Below, in pieces: positions 48,417 to 61,807 of a DNA stretch of 64,000 bases (positions within the stretch are counted from its first letter, which is position 1; the number at the start of each line of letters is the position of its first letter). This DNA is from Cantharellus purpuraceus (lineage: Eukaryota > Basidiomycota > Agaricomycetes > Cantharellales > Hydnaceae). The position numbers and the translations under genes were made by a program. Location: the NCBI GenBank assembly GCA_025174535.1, contig JALBUN010000040.1:1-64000 (forward strand), written 5' to 3'. Under the pieces are notes generated by a model. That model had not been told where the DNA came from and made no database searches. It worked only from the letters and a program-made list of their open reading frames with translations.

Positions 48417-49933
48417 TCAATTTCCCTTAAACCCATTGTATTCCGCAATACCATCCGCATGTATACTATCCACAACCCCCCCAGTCTTTGCCGCATGGTC
48501 CCTGAGCCGCTGGAGCTCCAATGGTAAACGGGAGTCTTTCTTCGCGTTATTTGCAGGTATGAAGCGCGCCCGCTGTCCAGTGATCGTCCAGTCTGGGAGG
48601 GACGGGACGCCGAGCTCGCGTAGGGTTTTCTGCTCGACGAGACTCTTTGCATGGGGTTGGGAAATAATCAGGGGGCGAAGAGAAGGGGAAGGCGAATAGA
48701 CACACATAGTCCTGGGGATTCTCGCGATTATAGTTGAATGGCTCCTTCAAGACTATCTTGGGGCTTGTAATAAATCTGGAAAAGAGGATTGAATCATGAG
48801 GGTCTGCAGGAGTGATAATAATCACCTTGGTATGCGCAGGTGATTCTTCGATGCTGAGTGCGGCTGCGAAATGAAAATGAAAGGTTTCGGTAAATCTGCA
48901 GAATCACGATGATGGACTGGAGAACTATCCTAAAAGGCGATCAAGAGTTGACGTACCATGAATCCGTGACAAATGAAGATGTCACCTGCTTCACCGGTCA
49001 CCTACCCCACGTCATACTGAGTAATGTCAACAATGCTTGCAAAGGTTAAGCAGGCATACCTCAACGAACTTGTTGCAGTGTTGAATAGCATCGAGGGCGC
49101 TTCTCCCGTCCGGGTCTACCAGTTTCTGGCTCGCGCCTTGTGGTCGGTCATGTAACCTTGATATTGTCCCCAGTGGGCAGTTCAGCGGGGCCAGCACAGA
49201 AGTAATTGATATACATTACCATTTCGTAATGTGAGTGAGGCCATCTTCGCAGAGAAAAGTCCCTCCTGCACGTGGGAAAATGTCGTTGAAGAGGAGAACG
49301 CACAGAAGGGACTGCTCGGAGGAGTCGAGAAAGTGGGTAAACCAATTACCATCGCTACGTAGATCAGCTACACGTGAGTTGCGAAGACTTAATAGACGTC
49401 TCCATGCATGGAATACGTACATGTGCCAGTTCCCAAGATCCTTCGGTGCTATTGTTCTCTAAAGTCGAAAAGAATCAGTTAGCTGCACCCATGGCGTTGA
49501 ATTCTCCACGACAGAGAAGGCGCTCACGTCTCTCCACTCCCCCGTTCCAAAGTTGGCAATGAGGCTGTCCCCAACCTTGTCAAAAATGGTCGAGTCAATG
49601 CGGTCTTCACCGCCCACCATCTCACCTACGGCACACACTCGCTGTCACCCTTGCGTACAAAGGCCAACTAAGGACATGCTCACAAATGGCACCCCACGCC
49701 TTTGGTGCAAAGTCTCGCCACGGCATTTCCTTCTGCCTTGGCATACGGAACTTCTCCTCTTCCCATGTGCTGGGATCGTCCTTATCATACCCAAGCCGAA
49801 TCCATACGTCGACGGTGAAGCGTGCAATGTTCTCTGAAGGGATAGCCTTGGGCATACGTACCCACCCGTGCTCAAGAAAATGCATGCGTTGTTCGGGAGA
49901 TAGGTAGGTCTTGTCCAGCGTGGCCACTGGCAT
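48417..49933 (-). CDS. PhyH-like Fe(II)/2-oxoglutarate dioxygenase
   Basis: Read by splicing across about seven exons. Exon 1 starts MPVATLDKTYLSPEQRMHFL and ends FAPKAWGAIC|EMVGGEDRID (donor GTGAGC). The iron-binding HxD lies in NWHIDGNWFTHFLDS, split by an intron within the Ile codon. The second half includes LLFNDIFPRAGGTFLCEDG and TGEAGDIFICHGFM, whose His is the likely distal iron ligand. The C-terminal exons give NYNRENPQDY|SLVEQKTLRELG, then a basic tail. HxD...H with a jelly-roll pattern identifies the phytanoyl-CoA dioxygenase superfamily; substrate unknown. The Arg that would bind 2-oxoglutarate is not located with certainty. It reads as an intact host gene. Confidence 0.8.
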
Positions 49934-51114
49934 GATGGAGAGAAGCAGGATGTGGTGCCGGTAGAAGAACGCCTCTGCCTATCTATTTGCACCCACAGAA
50001 GGAGAAAACAATCAGGATCAGATAATCGCAAACAGGTTAGATCCACATGGGCACTGTCTCGTGACGAGTACTAGTCTCATAGAAGGCTTACGTCACGAGT
50101 TCCAGTGACGACGCGTCTTCCTCTTCCCGGCGCAAAGACGAAGCACGCTCCGATTTGAATTTTATGGGTTTAGTCCGTGTTGCTCAGGCGCTACCGGATA
50201 TGCGCGTTCAGCTACAAACACCACAGTGGTTGTACCTCTGTCCCATCCGAGTTTCTTCCGACCGTGACAGTCCGGACTCAGACAAAGGCTCCTCAGGTAC
50301 TTTAGCTTTCAAACCTCAATATAGACCAGAAAGCCAGCTGTCCAAATCTGGATGCAGGACAGAACTCTTGGACTCAACCATATAGGCTATCATATTGATT
50401 ACGCTTGTCGTGAGCCTCGTGAGCAGTGTGTTTAGCACACATCTGAAGGTATGTGTTCAGAGAAGTCCTGTGAACAGCGTCAGATGCTTTGAGAAGAGTG
50501 ATAGATAATGTCAGTCTGTCGGGCGTAGTCAGGGTCGCTGAATCTATTGCCCATCTGTTGAGATTTCCCAGCGTCAAATCTTCATTGGTAAGTGACCAGT
50601 GCATGCTGGTGTACCGATAACGCAGCGCTTGGAAGAGACTTGGAGAAACCATTGTCTCCACGGTGAACGCATATACTACCTTGGATGCTCCTGCTTCTCT
50701 TCAGCAATGGCTTCCGCCTTTACGCTTCACCCCATCTCGTACTTGCCCGCCGTCAGTCATGTTGGAACGTCGGCGCTGTCAAGCTTGAAACTGAGATACC
50801 CATGGCCGTGGCTTTGCTGAGATTGTAAGAGTCTGAATTGCAGATTGGCAGGTCCAAATCCTTTTCCCCACTTCTTCACAGGATGACTCTACCCATGTAG
50901 AATCACACTGATAATTCCGACACAGTATCAGTAGCAGCGTATTGACAAAAGGTTACAGTGTATTGACAAAAGGTTACAGTGTATTGACAAAAGGTTACAG
51001 TGTATTGACAAAAGGTTACAGTGTATTGACAAAAGGTTACAGTGTATTAGCAAGTCCTCTCGAACTGTTTAATTCACGCAATCGAGACACTTCTCTAAGA
51101 CAGCACAGATGGCT
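49934..51114. other. Intergenic, with tandem repeat
   Basis: Upstream of the PhyH-like gene and downstream of the S33 gene. A 95-codon minus ORF (50374-50661) is not recognised. The 21-bp tandem repeat at 50939-51042 is listed separately. Confidence 0.5.
50939..51042. repeat. 21-bp tandem repeat, five copies
   Basis: Five consecutive identical copies of the unit TGTATTGACAAAAGGTTACAG (the first lacks its leading bases). They are followed by TGTATTAGC, a broken sixth. The unit length is a multiple of three, so it reads TKGYSVL repeatedly in one frame, but no gene context supports translation. It lies 70 bases beyond the stop of the S33 peptidase gene. Confidence 0.95.
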
Positions 51115-53919
51115 TCAACCCAATGCCGGCCCGGGAAATATTAATGTGCGGTTTGGAGGAAACAAAGCCTGATCAGTTGTGCACACTTTGCCACCCCGAG
51201 GCAGCTGTAGTACTGACTGGTTGAAGAGCTATGTGATGTTACAAGTACAATTCACGTACCGTTCCATGCAAGAGGTAGGCCCCAACAGTCTTCTGGGTAC
51301 AATCGGAATTCTCAACAAGGGATGTATGCTATATGGACATTCAGAAGTTCAGAAACATCATTACATGATAGCAATAGGTGGCTCACACCGATGCCATCTT
51401 GCTCAAGAAGACGAGCGCTGCTGCCCAGTATGGCTGCAATCTTCTGGGCGTTTGCAAGAGGCGTCGTAGGATCCAGCTGTGCGGGATGTGATTGAAAATT
51501 AGATACGTCATCAACTGGAAGCATTACCTTATTTCCCAGCACAATAATCGGATTGGCAAGTTTGTGATCAAAGGGGCCGACAAATCTCTCCACAGCGCGC
51601 ACTGGAAACCGGTGGCAGAAAAGCTGACGCTACAAAGACGACCCTCATTGTGAGCAAGGTAGTTTCCCTTTCGAATGTAAATGACGTACAATAGCAGTGC
51701 TGACCTCGCCAACTTCCTCACGACATGAGACAGATCAACTCTGTGGATGAATGCAGTATAAGAGAAACGTACAGGTCGGCGACTCTTCATGAGTCAGACG
51801 AACAATCTCCTCAAACACTTGCTGTGTCGTGACATTCTCCTGATCGATGCTATCCACACACGAAATGACGACATCGCTAGATAGATACGGGCATCAGCTA
51901 TGCCCCCATAGTCATAAACGGAACAAACGCGGGAGTGGCGGGAGCCTGTTCCACAGGTGCTAACATGTTCATGTTCTGGCGGCCTTTCAATTCACGACTA
52001 CGTGTACCCTGCGTTTGTGGAGCTGGAGCCCTTGACGGAGTATTGTTGACACTTTTTGAGAACATTTCTTTCCATGCAAGTAGCTGTGGAACAAGGATCG
52101 CGTCCCAAGTGGTAGGGGTATGAAGCATAGTATACAGGAAATCTGAATTGATTTCAGCGTCTGTGAAGTTCTGAATGTGCATGGTTTGCTTCGCATACCT
52201 CGTATCTCAAAGGAAGCGGTGGAGGTATTGCCTGCTTTGTGTGCGTCGTACGCCGCCTAACAGCGTGATGAGATGACACAATACATGAGGGCAGTCAAAG
52301 GAACAACTCACATCAATCAGCTGCATTATTTCTTGAGAAAGAGAGGTGGCGGTAGAGCCCTCCTGAGCAATCGAACAGTTTTGTGGCCCTGCATCAAGAC
52401 ATTCATTTATAAACCCAGCAAGGGCAGACTCTGCCGATGCGAGAGTGCCTAGAAAGCACCAATGTATCACTGTGATGCGTAAACAACTCCACGAAGATGC
52501 TTACTGCCGAATATCTAGGGTGAGGGATATCAATCGCCAGGAACGGCAATTAGAAACACACACCGTGTACGCACCTTGAAAGACGGCTCTGTTGCCCATC
52601 TGAAAAATGACCGGAATGGTAAGGTTGAAGGTCACACACTAGGATTGTGTACGTGCAATATGCTGTCAACCACGCCATCGAGAACCACCCTCCCAACTCT
52701 CTAAGTTAGGGTAAGTTTGAACAAGAAGGTAGGACGACGTTGATGTCACTTTCCTCTGGGAACACTGATCATTCAAAATTATTGTAAGACTTGCAGGATT
52801 GTCATTGAAATAAACTTACTGTTAACGAAGTAATTGCCAATCACAGTACCATAGCTGAAACGGAAATGTTGATTGGCATGTTCACGGGAATGGGTGGCGT
52901 GATTGCACACCTAAGGCCCCAATAATTTACTTTTTTTTCTGGCCCTTCAATACAATCCGAGAGAGATACCAAATCGTTCGCAACAGCTGTCTGAGCACCG
53001 CTGGTGAGCGCCCATTATCTTGAGGAGACTCGATAGTCAGACTCACTGTTCCCATATACTTGAGAAAGGCCCCATCTGAGTCTACACATATCTTTCCTGC
53101 CTCAACGAGGGTATCGTCCGTTGAATTTACCATAGAGTAAAATGAGTCTAGGTCGAACTGGTTTGTAAAGTTGCCGCGGGCCTCGATCCCCATTCCTGGG
53201 ACTGTGTTTGCGAAGAATTGATCTAATGCACTAGTTGTGTTAAACCCGCAGGTGATTCGTGGTCTGTTGTATTGCTGTGAAATTGCCCTCTATATATTTA
53301 GAGAATTGAGGAGACTCACTGGGATTGATTGACGCCTCGAGGATCCCAGCCTCACAGGCGAAATTTTATGAACATGGAAGGACGCATGATACTCGTGAAT
53401 ACGCACTAACGATATCGTATTGATGGTTTGAGATATTGCTGAGAACTCTGCCACCTCTGTTGATAAGGAAGGCAACACCACTTTGTCCTGGACCACCTGA
53501 ATAGTCATGTGAAATTGCTTTAGTTTTGAGAAGCGCCATTCTTGCGTACCAGGGTTCGCAAAGAGGGTGCCAAGCCTAGGTTTGTTTGTAGCTTTGAATC
53601 TGACGACCGCCAGTGTTGCGTTCCCAGCGGTGAGGTCTGCATAGCTCAGCGGAACCTAAGAAACAATGTGTGTGAGTAGATGGGCATGAATACGAGGTTA
53701 GCGGCGTATTACCTGTAAACTTCCACAATCAAACTGCGATGCCCCTGGGCATGGAGACCAAATTATCCGGGAACAACTTGACGACTGCAGGTGCATTTGG
53801 GTAGAAGGCAAGTATTTGATATGAGAATCATCACGTACAGTTCGGCTTCTGGTAGAATAAACCCCAGAGATCGACAAGAGCAGAACAACTGTGATGTAGC
53901 TTTGGATGGGGGAGAGCAT
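51115..53919 (-). CDS. Secreted S33 serine peptidase (tripeptidyl aminopeptidase-like)
   Basis: A multi-exon alpha/beta hydrolase. MLSPIQSYITVVLLLSISGV is a signal peptide. WSPCPGASQFDCGSLQVPL begins the mature domain. The oxyanion hole GGPGQSGV is followed by YDIVSWDPRGVNQS after a splice. The nucleophile elbow is (G)YSYGTVIGNYFVN near 52850, split by an intron. The C-terminal TAP-like part has NPIIVLGNK, then LDPTTPLANAQKIA with the catalytic Asp, and GIG|HTSLVENSDCTQKTV with the catalytic His, joined by donor GTGAGC. The end reads LPRGGKVCTTDQALFPPN. Expected to trim peptides outside the cell. The exon between 51600 and 52500 (lid) is less certain; several tiny exons are likely. All three catalytic residues appear present. 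Confidence 0.85.
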
Positions 53920-55653
53920 GGTGAGACTTCAAATCTTCAAATTATGGGCAACATTAGTTGGTATGGATAAGGCTTTATAGATCTAATAGGGCACAGCTGC
54001 ATAAGGTTATAAACTCCGGGGTCTCATGGGTGTCATGCTGTGTGGGAGAGGAAGAATGTACCGGTTTATCGTCGATCATCGGAAACTCCTCCATCCAGTC
54101 TCTACGCAGTTGAGAGTCGCCAACCTGTGCTTCAGCAATTACAAAGAGGCAGTGTACTGCGACAATAAGTATTGGTGTTCGCGACGACCCACATGGGTTT
54201 TTCCTAGACTCCACTGGCATTTGTTCCTCTCCTGATATAGCCCCAGTACTGTCTACTGTGTGTCATGAGCTTGGAAGCTAAAAATAAATCCTGGTGCATC
54301 GCATAAATGAGGAATGGTTCAATCGTGCAGTCACAAAATCGGATGGGTTCTGTCCATGCATACAATGGAACTTCTGAGCTCACTCCTGTGCTGAAGCATG
54401 TTTTCAGATTATTGGTCAAATTCGGTTCAGTGCAAACTACCCACTTAGTTTGTCTTTCCGACAGAACTCTCCGTTCAAACTGACTCTGAATCCCGTTTCG
54501 AGTTTCTCAGGTGCTGTGGTGTCATGACCCTTTCGACAAGCACGACAACCTACTGTCGACCCACGTCCTTTCCATGCCAAATCATTTAATTTCAACCCAG
54601 CTACACTCCCGCTACGACTTCAGGTTAGAAATGCACTGCCTTGCTCCGCCTCTGACACAATGATGTACTATGGAAACTTCTGATGAACGTCCAAATTGAC
54701 ATCTCTATGGCTCACATTGGACAGCCACTCTCTTCGCTACGCGTGGGCCGACTCCTCCAAGAACCAGACTGATGTCTACAATGAGAGTGGAGGATATGGA
54801 CGCGAAGAGGGACTAGATATATAAACTTCAGTTGTGCGGGGAGCAATCAACTGTAGATTCAGTAGCTACCTAGATATATAACTACAGAGCTCACGGTTAA
54901 TGTAGTTAGACATGTGAGAATGAAATGGAATGTACACTTCAGTTGTGCGGGGAGCAATCAACTGAAGTGTCCAATAGAACGATATTGAACTTATATACTA
55001 CCAAGTCAGGTGGGCAAAATAAAATGAGTATCGCCGCACTCGACCGCTATGCGTATGTATTTGCGCCTGTTGAACTTTGTGGTACCTCAACTATGCTTCC
55101 GTGTTCGTCGGCCTCGATACTCCAACAGAGAGGTGGTAGATATTGGATCCAGTTTTCCAGCGCTACACCGGCTAGGAACACCCACCTATATATGGGTCTG
55201 TGGCAAAGGAGGTGTAGTGCTTAGATAATCTCCTGCAGACATGCATGTTGTTTGTCGAACTGGATAGCATCAATGCGAGAAAGCAAGAAATCAGCGCCTA
55301 ATTAACGCATTGGTTGCCGTGCGTGGGCCAGCTAGATCAGGATTTCATCTTAGCCATCCGTTACCGTATAGGAACTACAGGTTGTTTGCACGGCTACTCT
55401 CAGCCAGCGCATTGATACAAGACAATTGGCCGCTTGATTACAACATTATGTGATCAGACTCCACGAAAGCTCTACAATACTAAAACATGAGAAAGTGGCG
55501 ATTAGCCGGCAGTCTTGCTAAATTCCAATTTCTGTTTCTGCTACTTCGAAGAAAACTCGCAACAATAACCACGTCCGGGATACAACCGACATTACACTGG
55601 AAACAATTGTCTCCGAATCTGTTTCCAAAGGCATTTTGAAATATACTACAGCA
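53920..55653. other. Intergenic with duplicated hairpins
   Basis: Promoter side of the S33 gene and 3' side of the membrane-protein gene. ORFs up to 99 codons lack motifs. Two related hairpins lie at 54825-54970. Confidence 0.5.
54825..54970. repeat. Duplicated inverted-repeat (hairpin) motif
   Basis: CTTCAGTTGTGCGGGGAGCAATCAACTG occurs at 54826-54853 and 54937-54964. The second copy forms a perfect 12-bp stem, ACACTTCAGTTG/CAACTGAAGTGT, around a 13-base loop; the first keeps only the inner 6 bp (CAGTTG/CAACTG). CTAGATATATA is also repeated at 54813 and 54870. Confidence 0.85.
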
Positions 55654-58195
55654 TTAATACGAGACACGCCGGGTGTCTGGGATGCTGATTGCCAGCTTCG
55701 GTGGACGCTGCACAGTTGAAACCTGTATTGGTGTGACGTAGGAGGGAAAGCCGTTGCTGGCGACCGAAGCAAAAGAATGTGTTTGGCCCGGAAGTAGACT
55801 CAGAGGTGATGACTTTGGGAAAGGTTCCGTATTCACACCACCGCGATAGAGTGTTTTACTGACGTTGGTATGGAGACCGGGAGGAAGGGATCCAAGGTCA
55901 CATCCTCCTGATGACAGGGAAGTTGCGCTGTCCCGTGTGTGTTGATGGCCAGGCGTGTAATCAGTGTCTTCATGAGAAGTAACCTGAGAGCGAAGCGTGT
56001 CTGGCATAATGGACAAACGTCCGATTATCAGTAAAGGCTCGCCATTGTACAATGTCGACAAATATATACCTTGGGAATTGGACACACGAAACGTCGTCTG
56101 TGAGACACGTGAACTGAGCGATGCCGGCGGTGGAGAATGGATAGGCGTCGGCGGAAGCTCTGCCGCATCGCCATTTTTGTGCTGATACCGCAAGCTTACT
56201 TTCTTCACGACCGCTTTCCCTTCTATATCCCACGGCAACGTCTCCCCCCGATCATCCGCTTCTCCCTCCTCACCCTTAGCCACCTTGCGTACGCTTACGA
56301 ATGACCCTCGCTCAATATACACGGGCGTAAAATTGCATTCCTCCAGCACTTCCTGGACCTGCAAAAAATGTGCCAAGCCACGCCCGAAAAAGTAGCGGCA
56401 CACTAGAGCCATGAGGAACGTCATTATGACGAGAATGTACGCCACGACGGTAATTGTGCCAAAGAAGGACCATGTGCTGAATGTGACGCGGTAGACAGGG
56501 GAAATAAATATCCCTGTCTGCGTGACTATTAGGAGGACTGAGGTGACAAGGAAGATGGTCATTGTGCGGCGTTGTTCGCGGCGGACTGCGGTCCAACCCT
56601 GAACCATACTGAAGTGAACAAACGGCTGGTATGGCACAGAAATCGCATAGACAAACCATGTAAAGCCATGGAAGGATAACCTGCGCATCATCATAAGTTT
56701 GTCGTCATTTTGGAAGGAAACTAGTATGTTGGCACGTACAATAACAGTGACAATGAACCTGCCCAAGAATACTACCTGATGACTTTCAGGTAAGGACGCG
56801 ATTGGACCATGAAAGAGCTGTTCGATCCACAGAACGAGGCTGGCGATGAGAAAGAACGTGGTGAGTTGGAGGCTAACGAAAAGAACAAGCACTAGCTAAA
56901 TTGACTGTTAGTGATGGTACAGAATTCGAAGGCAGCGTGATGAGGCGTACTAGATAGAGGTGATGTATTCTCCGGGATCCGCCGACTCGAGTAAAGGATT
57001 GAGCACCAAATTGCTTATGATGGGAATGAGAACGGGAAAATCACCGTGAGGGGAATATAACACACCTTGCACAGCTTTCTTGACAAAATACTAGATGCGA
57101 CGAGAGAAGCTACATTGAGAACCAAGATAGGAATCTGACAAGTGCCAGCATGAAGCCATTTTGGTTTGAAAGATATCCGTTGACATACCTGGTTGTTTTG
57201 CGTATCCCTCCAGTACGTTGGCATGAAGTCAACATTATGGCACGCAAGATCCACGACTAGGTCCCGGTAATGCTCTTCCACGTACTGAGTGTGCGCTATC
57301 TGGAAGGCTGCCCACACCGTGGAGAGAATGTGTGTCACGAGAGCAGCCACTCTGATCCTCGTAGTCAGTTCAATCATAATATTGGCATGAGGATTGTACT
57401 GACACATGGGGAATTGACTCAGTTAAAATGGCGACGATGGAGATGCCGAAGAGCCATATTTGGAATACTACTGTTGCTATGGCTTCGCGCTTGGCTTGAG
57501 AGACACTACTTATAGGTAAATCATATGTCCACGAAGTTGACAGGCACGCGTACATCTGAGCTGGCCATGCAAGTACTTGACTGCACGTGTCATCGACTTC
57601 AACAACACCAGGAGACCCATTGGGGAGTCTTGATCTGTCGACGACAGATTGACGAGTCCCCAGCTGAATGGGTTGCCTGAGCCAGTTGACCAATACATAG
57701 TAAGAATAATATACTGACATTGAGAATCACAGACATAGTATTGCGAATATCTTCGCCTGGGAGTGTTCTTTTTCCAAGGTTTTCTATACTTTCCTGCATG
57801 CTCATAGAAGTATTCGTAGGGGAGATATTCAGCCCTGGAAACCGTTTACAAGGGTGCGGATCCGATGACTGTCCAGGGATTGCATTACAGAGCACAATGA
57901 AATCATGCGAGTCTAGGATGGCAAATTTCGCTGTCATGTTCCCGACATCGATGACATTGCGTAGAGCCATGGATTGAGTGCCATCGATGGCATGCCCTCT
58001 GACCTGCAGCACAATCTGAACTATGCAATGCACAAGGGTGAGAGCAAAGTAGGCCGTGACAAGGTGCGATAGCGCGAAACGATTGTACTGATGAGTGCAG
58101 TCAGAGAAGAGCTAAGAATGAGTAACAAGGAGGCTCACGACAAGCCCTAGTTTAGCAGGAAGAACCTCACGATGCCAGACATACTTGAACTGCAT
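55654..58195 (-). CDS. Multi-pass membrane protein, Agaricomycete family of unknown function
   Basis: Start MQFKYVWHREVLPAKLGLV at 58195. Exons include YNRFALSHLVTAYFALTLVHCIVQI (TM), a luminal loop with Asn-Thr sites and several Cys, and a TM near 57690 (ILNVSILFLLCIGQL or an alternative frame). IRVAALVTHILSTVWAAFQIA and PILVLNVASLVASSIL (TMs) follow, then an AQSFTRVGGSRRIHHLYL loop. A 1.24-kb last exon (to 55654) has about four more TM helices (FLIASLVLWIEQLF, TIFLVTSVLLIVTQTGIF, TITVVAYILVIMTFLMALVCRYFFGRGL) and a long Ser/Pro-rich cytoplasmic tail. About 7-8 membrane spans in total. The layout is one I associate with a common, unnamed mushroom membrane-protein family; the role is unknown. 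Confidence 0.8.
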
Positions 58196-61100
58196 GCTTG
58201 CAAGGAGTATTAGAGGTCAAAAGAACAGGCGAGTAAGGAAGGCTGCGAGAAGACCCAGCTCTCGAGAAGGGTAGAGAGAGAACGAACTGCGAAGGACGAG
58301 ACGAAGGGAAGAAAGAGTGGCTGTAGATATAAGGGGAATGCATGTCAATATGCTTGCGGAGTTGACAATTGAGAACTCTGGGAATGTGGGCGCTGGCAAC
58401 CAAGGCGAGAATATGTTGGGATACACAAGCTCAAACGTTGTATAAATCACGTGATATGGTCGCTCTGGTCTCCGATTGGTTTGCACCAGTTTGAAATGGA
58501 TTTACAATGAAGGTGTGTTTATTGACGATTGATTGGCCATCATATCTTCAACACAATTCCCCCCGCCTCCAATTTTAGCTTCTGTCAAAATAATGATATT
58601 ACTCTTCTGCGTCTACCTTTTTTTTTCTAGAATTTCTCTTAATTTAACAGCATTGGCAACACCCCTCGGTCGTGATCGTGAGTCAGATTTAATATCACTA
58701 AGTGAGCATGCATCATCCAGAAGACAGCTTCACGTGCAACATTCTTATATGAAATCGTCGGACTCGCGGGTCACTGAAGACCGAAGGAACATCTCGGAGC
58801 ATTATCTACATGTATCTACATATTGCCACACGTACGCTTGATATGTTGCTATTCATATCACTGTCCACGTCACTGCTATTCCACACAGAGTCCCGTCCGA
58901 AATCATGCATAGGCTCGACGGCAACAATAACGCGTCCTCCGTTGTGGCCCACTTGCCAAACATCAATCTTTGCTTGATAACGCATCCAACCTTTTCAGCA
59001 CACCCAAACGTAATTTCATATAACTCTTTATGGTTATCCGAAAGTTCATTTGTGGAAGACCCGTTCCTTGATACAACCTCTGTCATGTCCGCCGGGAGGC
59101 GCACCTATCCCATCGAACTTGCCTCTGATGGATAAACGGACCATCTAAGACAGATCCGCGCTATAGATCAATCTCCATGATATCACTGCCGTCGTTGTGG
59201 ACAACACCTACCCCTCTAGTTGTGCAACTACCTCTTGACACGGCCGGAAGAAGCCGGTCCCTCTACTGTGCATGGGGGGGGGGGTAATGGAGACCAGCCT
59301 GTTCCACTTCCTAACCGATAAGGCAGGAAGATAAGAGCAACTCCCGGTTTTTGCTCCTGAATTTTGCTCCTGGATTCTGCACTTTTCGAAGCTTGGGTAT
59401 CTCGTGACAAGTAACATTTTTAGAGTGCCAGTGGAGATTCGCAACGATGATCGACCCCTAATACGATGTCCGTTTTTTTTTTTTTTGTTTGTTCAGGTGC
59501 AGCATCGGGAGATAGTATCTGGGCTTCATGAAAAGCAACATGATTGTTGTGCAGAAGCATCTGGGACACTTTCTGGCTTTACGACCGTCTCAACACGTGA
59601 TGTATGAAATGTTGGGCCAGTGCCATGGCGCTCTGGATGCCATCCATCCGTGATATCATCGAAGCTCTGAAACACGTATGTGTGCAACAAAACTGCCATA
59701 TATAAGGGATGGTTGTCCCGCAACACTGGTGTCCAGCCATCCGAAGCGTGGACAGCCAAAACGTGGACTTACTAGGACTTCCATTTGTTCGGGTATTGAA
59801 AGGCTGCGTTAGTTTCAGAGTAGGGCGCATCACTGATAGCCAGTAAGCTTCTCCGTGTCAAAAATTCTTCGATACAGAATGAGACGGCCTCAACCACCCG
59901 ACTGTGTGTTGGTCCCCGGTGTCATGGTCATGCATTGCCATCACTGTGACAACCAACCGTAAGGATCTCCCGGCACTGGCGGGATCTTCAAGCGTGTGTT
60001 CCCCACACCTACCACAGCCATGGCACCTGTCACTCGCAAAGCACATTCATACATACCTACCCCTAGAAGCCATGCCAAACTCTCAAAGGACAGTGGTACA
60101 TCCTACCAGTATCGATCCATACCCGTCCCTAAGCCCTATACTATTACCAACTCTGAGAGGTAAAGAACGCTGGATCCTACAACATAATAACACTCTCGCC
60201 TCGTGCGTGATGAATAACGAATCGCAGTGTCATTCCAATGGCCTTCCAATGTGGCTTTGTTTTGGAAGACATCATCGTGATGAATGCGGATGGAAGCTTT
60301 GCTTTGATATGGTTAATACTTCTTCCAACGACAGCTTGGTTATATAAAGTTTTAATGACGCTCTATGTTGCCATCTATCACCAGAGGACGGCTCCGCACG
60401 TTGCGATCATCTGTGAAGAAGCCTTGCAGTTGCGACCTTGCGCGGAACTGTTCATAACTGAAGAACCTGATTTCAACAGGACTGGATGCCTTTCAGCCGG
60501 ATCATCCACCCACATACGTCCTTCCACGAGTTCATTGGAGTTGACGACTATGAGGTGCTACGAATAATTGCAGAGACTGGAGACCCACAGATCCAGATAC
60601 GGAGGTATGTATCTTCCACTGGTCTCACCATTCATTCCTCCGTGTCATACATGTTTCCATGACCGTGCGCGCAATGCTGACCTCCTGTTTACACTGTGAA
60701 TAATCAGTAATGCCGCTGGCAAATCCAGTACTTCTAGTCTTTGGCTTGCGTATGCACCCACAATGGGAGCCTCAGAGTCCCAGGTGTTTTGCGGCTTAAT
60801 CCCTTGAATGGCACAGTAAACATTGCATGCGTGCATTCAGAATATTGAGTCTGTCAAACTCACAATCAACGCCTTGCGGATGATTTGTCCTTCATCTCTT
60901 GGCTGCTCAAACATGATGGCTTCGCTCAGTCTTCAACTTGGATCAAAGGTGGCGGGACCATTCCCTTCAGTCACGGTCGCTAGCTTTGGCAGGTCATGAG
61001 GTTTCCGTCTGAAAATACCATAGGCAAGATCGAGAAGCTCTCCTATCTACACCCTCAAAACAAGCAAGCAAGAGCTCTTACAAGTTGTCACTGGAGAATA

Positions 61101-61807
61101 AAATGGCACGACCTGGGTGGGTTTAGGGACGTGCTAGATTTGTGACAGCAATATCTGCTGTGAAATGTCGTGTTCACTTCTACGTGTGCCAACACGATTT
61201 CCAGTCCGTCATGCTATGCTCTGGCGGCAGTGTATCCAGTGCGCTGCGATCAATTTCTCCGTCACTGTTTTCAATCCTAGAGTGTCTGTCCTGTCCATGT
61301 CTTGTCAGCGCTTGTTTATTGTATCGACGCTGGGATTGCATGGTATCTGAATGCCCGACACCACCTATGCCACACACTGACAGGCAATGCTTCCTTCCAT
61401 CTTACTGTATCAATCCAAACATGACCCTTTTATAAATCCCAAGTGTAGCATTCTTGTGTAGACTGGACAATAAAACTAATATCTGACAAGGCGGCCACAA
61501 ACGCCGCCTTGCGACACATTATGAAGCCATATTGCAAAGTCATATACAAGTATAGCAGTCGTACCGTAGCGTCCCGTAGCCCATCATGCAAGAGTAGAAA
61601 GAAGATGAGGCACAAAAGGAAAGAAAAAAAGAACAGAAAGCAGGAGAGAGCAACCGGGCCGTATTGGCGTAAATACAGAATGAGATGAACAAGCAATAGA
61701 TCATGGACGGATTAATAGTAAAATTGTATGTTGTGCATGTGAGGAGCATGATGCAAATATCCATGTGAAAGAAAAGGGCATGAAAAGATTAAAAACATGA
61801 AGCATGC
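58196..61807. other. 3.6-kb region with scattered coding hints
   Basis: No gene could be assembled. Protein-like stretches are: plus 60480-60603, reading QDWMPFSRIIHPHTSFHEF and GVDDYEVLRIIAETGDPQI before a GTATGT donor; minus 59526-59759 (SDGWTPVLRDNHPLYMAVLL, then ERHGTGPTFHTSRVE); and minus 60645-60920 (MFEQPRDEGQIIRKALI, then after a possible intron KPQNTWDSEAPIVGAYASQ). These may be exons of one or two species-specific or decaying genes on both strands. A G run (59274-59285) and a poly-T run (59473-59486) occur. Confidence 0.35.

Noticed and set aside
50939..51042. CRISPR-like array
   Set aside because: Units are directly adjacent without spacers and the genome is eukaryotic.
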